10,530 nt of DNA from Phycisphaerales bacterium (GTDB lineage: Bacteria; Planctomycetota; Phycisphaerae; Phycisphaerales; UBA1924). Shown here piece by piece: positions 6,733 to 10,530 of this stretch (positions are counted from its first letter, which is position 1; every line of letters starts with the position of its first letter). The position numbers and the translations under genes are program-made. Below the pieces are notes generated by a model. That model made no database searches and was not told the DNA's origin. It was given only the letters and a program-made list of their open reading frames with translations. Location: the NCBI GenBank assembly GCA_019747615.1, contig JAIEQQ010000473.1:1-10530 (forward strand), given 5' to 3'.

Positions 6733-6847
6733 AAGTGGCAAAGTGGCGAAGTGGCAAAGTGGCAAAGTGGTAAATCGGCAAGGCATCGTTAGCGTCGGTT
6801 CTGATTCACTCTGCCACTCTGCCACTCTGCCACTCTGCCACTTCTGG
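6733..6847. repeat. Two facing arrays of an 8-bp repeat (AAGTGGCA and ACTCTGCC)
   Basis: Six units of AAGTGGCA or one- to two-base variants fill 6733-6780. After 27 unrelated bases, four perfect units of ACTCTGCC fill 6808-6839, followed by a degenerate unit. In reverse complement the second array reads GAGTGGCA in register, seven of eight bases identical to the first. Together they form a long inverted repeat between the divergent argB and ABC transporter genes, able to fold into a hairpin or cruciform. It generates false N-terminal extensions for both genes. Confidence 0.85.
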
Positions 6848-6851
6848 CCAG

Positions 6852-6880
6852 CCGACTCCCGACAGTTCTGGCGCTCTAAT
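6852..6880 (+). promoter_or_regulatory. Candidate sigma-70-type promoter for the ABC transporter gene
   Basis: -35 CCGACT (three of six consensus bases), 17-bp spacer and -10 TCTAAT (five of six). It lies directly after the repeat arrays and about 50 bp before the start codon. The -10 is good and the -35 poor. Confidence 0.3.
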
Positions 6881-6934
6881 GTCTCGAACGGAGCACAAGT
6901 TCGCCGCGGGATGTGCGTACGATGCCCGCACGAT

Positions 6935-8869
6935 ATGAAAGACTTCTGGCATCTTGCGCGATTGCTGCTGAGGGAACGGCGGCTATTGATCCTGAGCATC
7001 GTGTTCGCGTTCATCGGCGCCGGCGGCCTCGGCGCGGGACTGCTCGGGCTTGCCCCGGTGGTGGACAACATCCTGGACCCCGCAAAGGGCCGGAATCTGC
7101 CGGTGCTCGTGGCGGAACTGAACGTCCGGATCGGTGGCGTGATCCCGACCTCGTGGATCGATGCGCTGCCGACGGGGAAGTTCGATGCGGTCTTCTGGAT
7201 CGTCATCGCGCTGGCGCTGGTGGCGGTGGTCGGCGCGATCTGCAACTTCCTGCACGCGTATCTGTCAATGACGGTCATCGGGCGGACGGTGGCCAAGATC
7301 CGCGATGACGTGTTCTCGCACGTCACGCACATGCCCCTGCGGGCGATCACCACCGGCGGGCCCAGTGACTTCGTGTCGCGCGTGGTGTACGACACGGCGC
7401 AGGTCGGCTCGGGGTTCAGCGGCATCCTGTCCAAGGCGCTCTCGCAGGTGCTCAAGGGCGCGTTCGCGGTGATGGCCGCGGCGATCGCCGACTGGCGATT
7501 GACCCTCGCGGCTTTGCCCCTGGCGCTGGTCAGCGGCGCGTTCATCCGCTGGACGGGCAAGCGTGTCCGGCGCGCGGCCCGGGGCGGGCTTGAGGCCTTC
7601 GGCGAGCTCTATCACACCAGCGCCGAGGTCTTGCAGCACATGCGCGTCGTGAAGACCTCGACGAGTGAGGCCACTGAGGGCACGCGGTTCCACACGATCA
7701 ATATGGAGGCCTTGCGCCAGGACATGCGCGTGCGGTCCATGCGATCGCTGGCGAGCCCCGTGGTGGAGGTGCTGGCGCTGTTCGTGCTCGGCTCGCTGAC
7801 GCTGGTCGCAGTGAAGCTCATCATGGATGGCCACCTTGATCGCGCGAACTTCATCATCGTGCTCAGTTCGCTGGCGATCGCGGGCGCGAGCCTGAAGCCG
7901 CTGACAAGCCTGCAACACGATTTGCAGACATCCAGCGCCGCCGCGGCTCGGATTATGGATGTTTTGCGCCAACCGCGCGAGGATGAGGGGACGACGAAGC
8001 CGTCGATCGCGCGCCATCGCGTCTCGATCCGCTTCGAGAAAGTCACGTTCACGTATCCCGGTGCCGAGGCACCGTCGGTCGTCGATGTTGAACTCGCGAT
8101 CAAGCAGGGCGAGACCGTCGCGTTTGTCGGGGCCAATGGCTCGGGCAAGACCACGCTGCTGTCGCTGATCCCGCGGCTGTTCGATCCCGATGACGTCCCC
8201 GGCGGCGCGGGCGGGCGCGTCACGATCGACGATGTGGACATCCGCTCGGTGTCACTCAAGTCGCTCCGCGAGCAAATCGGCGTGGTGACGCAGGAAACCG
8301 TGATGTTCAAGGGCTCGATCCGGCAGAACATCGCCTACGGCCTGCCCGGCGCGGGCGATGCGCAGGTGGCCGACGCCGCCCGCAGGGCCCGCGCGACGGA
8401 TTTCATCCAGAACAAGCCCGGCGGTCTGGCCTTCCAACTCGGTGAGCAGGGCTCGGGCCTCAGCGGCGGGCAACGCCAGCGCATCGCGATCGCCCGAGCG
8501 ATCCTGCGCGATCCGGCGATCCTGATTCTCGACGAGGCCACCAGCATGATCGACGCCGAGAGCGAGGCGAAGATCAGCGAGGCTCTGGCCGAGTTCGCTC
8601 GCGGGCGAACGTGCCTGATCGTGGCTCACCGCCTCAGCACGGTGGTTCACGCCGATCGCATCGTCGTGATGGACAAGGGCCGGATCGTGGATGTCGGCAA
8701 GCACGCGGACCTGTTGGAGCGGTGCGACGCGTACCGGGCGATCGCGCAGAACCAGTTGTTCCGGCACGCGGAAGGGCCGAGGATCGCGGAAGCGCCGAGG
8801 GGTGAGGGCCGCGGGCCGAGTGGGAACGTCGCGGGTTCGCCGTCGCCGAGCATACCGGTCGAACGCTGA
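6935..8869 (+). CDS. ABC exporter, MsbA-like (fused membrane and ATPase domains)
   Basis: A 644-residue half-transporter that should dimerise in the inner membrane and export a lipid, glycolipid or other hydrophobic substrate. Membrane segments are visible near residues 16-40, 86-112, 165-205 (two) and 272-325 (two), with a long loop at 45-82 between the first two. The nucleotide-binding domain has every motif: Walker A GANGSGKT (399-406), Q-loop Gln453, signature LSGGQ (509-513), Walker B ILILDE (529-534) and H-loop His565. The last 35 residues are Gly/Pro/Ser-rich and past the domain. ATG 6935 is preferred (MKDFWHLARLLL); an in-frame ATG at 6911 is possible. The MsbA resemblance is by layout; lipid A transport is not proven. 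Confidence 0.92.
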   Translation: MKDFWHLARLLLRERRLLILSIVFAFIGAGGLGAGLLGLAPVVDNILDPAKGRNLPVLVAELNVRIGGVIPTSWIDALPTGKFDAVFWIVIALALVAVVGAICNFLHAYLSMTVIGRTVAKIRDDVFSHVTHMPLRAITTGGPSDFVSRVVYDTAQVGSGFSGILSKALSQVLKGAFAVMAAAIADWRLTLAALPLALVSGAFIRWTGKRVRRAARGGLEAFGELYHTSAEVLQHMRVVKTSTSEATEGTRFHTINMEALRQDMRVRSMRSLASPVVEVLALFVLGSLTLVAVKLIMDGHLDRANFIIVLSSLAIAGASLKPLTSLQHDLQTSSAAAARIMDVLRQPREDEGTTKPSIARHRVSIRFEKVTFTYPGAEAPSVVDVELAIKQGETVAFVGANGSGKTTLLSLIPRLFDPDDVPGGAGGRVTIDDVDIRSVSLKSLREQIGVVTQETVMFKGSIRQNIAYGLPGAGDAQVADAARRARATDFIQNKPGGLAFQLGEQGSGLSGGQRQRIAIARAILRDPAILILDEATSMIDAESEAKISEALAEFARGRTCLIVAHRLSTVVHADRIVVMDKGRIVDVGKHADLLERCDAYRAIAQNQLFRHAEGPRIAEAPRGEGRGPSGNVAGSPSPSIPVER

Positions 8870-8914
8870 AAATGGCCTTACACTCGCGTCTCGCGAATCA
8901 GCACTCGCGAATTC

Positions 8915-8931
8915 CCCGCCGCCGCGGCGGG
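8915..8931 (+). terminator. GC hairpin just before the tRNA gene
   Basis: CCCGCC and GGCGGG arms with a 5-base loop, 46 bp after the ABC transporter stop and ending 2 bp before the tRNA. There is no T-run. It could end the transporter transcript or help leader processing of the tRNA. Confidence 0.35.
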
Positions 8932-8933
8932 CC

Positions 8934-9006
8934 GGCCCCATAGCTCAGCGGTTAGAGCAGGCGACTCATAATCGCTTGGTCCTCGGTTCGAGTCCGAGTG
9001 GGGCCA
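8934..9006 (+). tRNA. ileX: tRNA-Ile (CAT anticodon, isoleucine-2 type)
   Basis: A complete 73-base cloverleaf: acceptor GGCCCCA/TGGGGCC, D stem GCTC/GAGC, anticodon stem GGCGA/TCGCT with loop CTCATAA (anticodon CAT at 8967-8969), T stem CTCGG/CCGAG with loop TTCGAGT, discriminator A, and no encoded CCA. The body, including the GGCGA-CTCATAA-TCGCT stem-loop followed by TGGTC, is nearly that of E. coli tRNA-Ile2, not of elongator or initiator tRNA-Met. In that tRNA, TilS converts the anticodon C to lysidine so that AUA is read as Ile. Confidence 0.93.
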
Positions 9007-9102
9007 TTTGATGCACAGCGATCGCAGCGAGCTGGCGCGAGTCGAACGCACGTGAGGCCGTTGCACGTGGCTCGGGCATCGGTGCTTTTCACGCGTTCAG
9101 CT

Positions 9103-9303
9103 TCACCCGCCGCCGACAAGCGTCACGATCTCGATTGTGTCGCCCTCGCGCAGAGGCGTGCTCGGGTGAGCCGCTTTGCGGATGAGCGTGCGGTTGACCT
9201 CGACAGCGCACGTCGCGTTCGCGAGGTTCAGCGTTTCCAGCAGCGTGCGGACGGTTGCGCCCTCGGGCAGTTCGCGTCGCTCGGCGTTGACGGTCACGGT
9301 CAT
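9103..9303 (-). CDS. thiS: Sulfur carrier protein ThiS
   Basis: A 66-residue ubiquitin-fold protein that carries sulfur as a C-terminal thiocarboxylate for thiazole formation in thiamine synthesis. Visible are the beta-grasp start MTVTVNAERRELPEGATV (1-18), the helix LLETLNL (21-27), AVEVNRTLIRK (33-43), the loop LREGDTIEIVTLVGGG (51-66) and the Gly-Gly C-terminus required for adenylation. ATG 9303 is chosen because the frame upstream encodes only low-complexity sequence. The length is typical. No thiG, thiF or thiO is adjacent, so it is alone here, next to the tRNA and divergent from clpS. The C-terminal Gly-Gly and size also fit MoaD-like carriers, but the sequence looks more like ThiS. Confidence 0.87.
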   Translation of the reverse strand: MTVTVNAERRELPEGATVRTLLETLNLANATCAVEVNRTLIRKAAHPSTPLREGDTIEIVTLVGGG

Positions 9304-9367
9304 GAGTGAGGGTATGGGCAACAGCGGTGCTCGTGGCGGTGCCTGTCTCCGTGCCAGTGCCCGTGTC

Positions 9368-9394
9368 ATCGAAGTCCCGCTGCGGGACTTCGAT
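9368..9394. repeat. 27-bp near-perfect palindrome in the thiS-clpS spacer
   Basis: The arms ATCGAAGTCCCGC (9368-9380) and GCGGGACTTCGAT (9382-9394) are exact reverse complements around a single T. It lies 64 bp before thiS and 67 bp before clpS, roughly mid-way in a divergent spacer. It could be an operator, a transcript hairpin or a small dispersed palindrome. Confidence 0.6.
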
Positions 9395-9461
9395 CCCCGA
9401 GGCGTCGGTTCCGCCGCGAGCCCTCGCCCGGGGGTACAGTTTCCTCATGCTGGAATGCACG

Positions 9462-9839
9462 ATGCACGCGAACATTTCCCGGAGGGTCTGCGAGGGCGGT
9501 GGCGCGGCGGTCGAAACCCCCGCTCCGTCCACTCCTGAGGCGCCGCCTGAGAAGTCTCCGGCCAACCGCGGGGCGGAGCCGCGGGCGACGGACCCGCGCG
9601 TGGATCACCTGCCGCCGTTCAAGGTGCTGCTGCACAACGACGACGAGAACGACATCGAGTACGTGACCGACTCGCTGATTGAGTTGTTCCGTTTCAGCGA
9701 GCCGCGTGCGGTGACGCTGGTGATTGAGGCCCACATGACCGGCGTGTCGCTGGTGATGGTCACGCATCGCGAGCGTGCCGAGCTCGCGGCGGAGCAGCTC
9801 CAGAGCAAAGGCCTCACGGCGACGATCGAAGCGGCGTGA
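9462..9839 (+). CDS. clpS: ATP-dependent Clp protease adaptor ClpS (N-terminally extended)
   Basis: A 125-residue protein whose C-terminal 75 residues are a ClpS core. ClpS binds N-degron substrates and hands them to the ClpA or ClpC unfoldase with ClpP. The core runs PPFKVLLHNDDENDIEYV (51-68) to IEAHMTG (88-94) and ERAELAAEQLQSKGLTATIEAA. The degron-pocket residues Asn59, Asp60 and His91 correspond to E. coli Asn34, Asp35 and His66. The E. coli YTPM segment is replaced by ENDI, so the gate methionine is Ile65. The first 48 residues are Pro/Ala/Glu-rich and probably disordered. ATG 9462 is favoured by GGA seven bases upstream; ATG 9447 is also possible. No clpA or clpC is in the window. Confidence 0.85.
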   Translation: MHANISRRVCEGGGAAVETPAPSTPEAPPEKSPANRGAEPRATDPRVDHLPPFKVLLHNDDENDIEYVTDSLIELFRFSEPRAVTLVIEAHMTGVSLVMVTHRERAELAAEQLQSKGLTATIEAA

Positions 9840-10058
9840 GCGGCGTGGTGCCCGGTGCCAGAGTGAGCGAGACAGATCACGATGCGAGGCCCTTGCTCGG
9901 CGTTGAGCGCCGTGGCGATGCCACGACCGCCGCGAACTCCCGATAACAGGGGGCGGCGTCCGAGCGTCCGGGCCGCTGATTCCACGCGGCGGGGCGCAAA
10001 CGCGCGCGAGTTTTGGTCGCATTGCAAGAGAACGTGGGCCTGTGCCGTTGCATTTTGG
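9840..10058. other. Intergenic region after clpS with hairpins and a third CCGATAACAGG
   Basis: No believable gene is seen on either strand. Two adjacent hairpins follow clpS: CGGCG-TTGAG-CGCCG (9898-9912) and CGTGGC-GAT-GCCACG (9911-9925); they share two bases, so only one forms fully at a time. They lack a T-run. The 11-mer CCGATAACAGG at 9940-9950 is identical to that at 3613-3623 and is also on the same strand as the following gene. Confidence 0.4.
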
Positions 10059-10087
10059 TTGACGGCGAGTCGATCTGTCTGTAGCTT
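10059..10087 (+). promoter_or_regulatory. Candidate promoter for the exported-protein gene
   Basis: -35 TTGACG (five of six consensus bases), 17-bp spacer and -10 TAGCTT (three of six). It would start transcription near 10094. A GGAAG at 10131-10135 then precedes a TTG at 10141 in the frame of the downstream gene. Confidence 0.35.
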
Positions 10088-10248
10088 TCACAGGCGGGGT
10101 GGCCGCAGGTTATCCCTTAGCACACAGATTGGAAGAACCCTTGAATTCAACTCGATTTGCCGTATGTTCCGCGAGTTCGTCATCTGTTCTGGCCGGCGAG
10201 CGCGGCCGTGCATCGGTGGAACTGGGACGGCGTGCGCGTGCCGGTTGG

Positions 10249-10530
10249 ATGCGCCCCCTGATTGCGGCGATCGCCATCGCAGTATCGTTCGGAGTTCAGT
10301 GGCAGAGCGCCTTGGCCCAGGGCCAGCGGGCCGCGGACCCCGAGGCGACGGCCCGGGCGCAGAGTGCCGCGATGTGGGCGATCCTCCCTCAGCATGTGAA
10401 GCAGGTCGAAGAGGCCCCGGCGTGGATCCGGCCAGCCGTTGGGCAGCGACTCGCTTTGAACATCAACGCGATGGCCAAACAACTCGCCAGCGCGCCGCTT
10501 GAGGGCACGCCCGCGGCCAACAAGCCCAAG
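10249..10530 (+). CDS. Exported protein of unknown function (3' cut by window edge)
   Basis: The first 94 codons of a protein that continues past the right edge. MRPLIAAIAIAVSFGVQWQS (1-20) followed by ALA and QG is a clear Sec-type signal peptide: basic start, hydrophobic core, and an ALA cleavage site before Gln24. The mature part begins with an Ala/Glu-rich stretch, then AAMWAILPQHVKQVEEAPAW, with no motif I recognise. The ATG at 10249 gives a signal peptide of normal length. The frame is open further upstream, and a TTG at 10141 with GGAAG five bases before it would add 36 residues (serine- and arginine-rich) ahead of the same hydrophobic core; which start is used is uncertain. Envelope or secreted location is likely; function unknown. 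Confidence 0.7.
   Translation, partial: MRPLIAAIAIAVSFGVQWQSALAQGQRAADPEATARAQSAAMWAILPQHVKQVEEAPAWIRPAVGQRLALNINAMAKQLASAPLEGTPAANKPK

Noticed and set aside
6733..6847. CRISPR array
   Set aside because: The units are 8 bp and directly adjacent, without unique spacers, and no cas gene is present.
6484..7560. A 358-codon minus-strand frame over the argB start, the repeats and the ABC transporter gene
   Set aside because: Runs antisense to a clear ABC transporter and through the 8-bp arrays; its composition is shadow-like.
8934..9006. tRNA gene as an integration (att) site
   Set aside because: No repeat of the tRNA 3' end and no integrase gene are seen in the window.
9306..9461. Extending ClpS to an ATG at 9306
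   Set aside because: The added residues translate a Val/Pro low-complexity run and the 27-bp palindrome; they are not conserved-looking protein.
9882..10502. A 206-codon plus-strand frame over the final gene
   Set aside because: Arg/Gly-rich and out of frame with the signal-peptide-bearing frame, which is far more protein-like.

Overview
GC-rich bacterial window, most consistent with a planctomycete, probably of the Phycisphaerae type. This is inferred from high GC, many genes without a clear Shine-Dalgarno sequence, a CgeB-like glycosyltransferase with a DUF115-like N-terminal region, and intergenic DNA full of CCCCGAAGGGG-type hairpins. No 16S rRNA gene is present to confirm it.

Left part (1-4722): a glycan or surface-modification block. 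A large glycosyltransferase gene enters from the left edge and appears frameshifted at a (CCCGG)3 tract (65-79). It converges with, and overlaps by 85 bp, a minus-strand SGNH/GDSL-like hydrolase gene (2401-3498). A FkbM-type methyltransferase gene (3682-4722) diverges from the hydrolase gene. The hydrolase and methyltransferase carry the same roughly 90-residue C-terminal domain (GAGxHT ... DD ... SSD[ST]HEAA), although their catalytic domains are unrelated. Their shared upstream spacer holds a pair of inverted CCGATAACA boxes, each pointing at one gene, and a perfect 14-bp palindrome. The boxes resemble the sigma-28 -10 element. With the DUF115-like region, seen in flagellin-modifying proteins, this makes flagellar or surface glycosylation a reasonable but unproven guess.

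Middle part (4777-6934): a RimJ/RimL-type GNAT acetyltransferase, then about 440 bp of non-coding DNA dominated by an imperfect inverted repeat (about 5448-5742) with six hairpins placed symmetrically around position 5596. Next comes argB (acetylglutamate kinase) on the minus strand. The divergent spacer between argB and the ABC transporter gene contains two arrays of an 8-bp repeat facing each other.

Right part (6935-10530): an MsbA-like ABC exporter (TM domain plus ATPase in one chain), a tRNA-Ile with CAT anticodon (the lysidine-type isoleucine-2 tRNA), a stand-alone thiS on the minus strand, clpS on the plus strand with an N-terminal extension and an altered binding pocket, a palindrome-bearing spacer between thiS and clpS, and the start of an exported protein of unknown function running off the right edge. 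These are housekeeping genes that do not form one pathway. No complete transposase, integrase, CRISPR array or obvious new defence system is present. The most unusual items are the shared domain, the symmetric hairpin element, the paired CCGATAACA boxes and the CCCGG-repeat frameshift.
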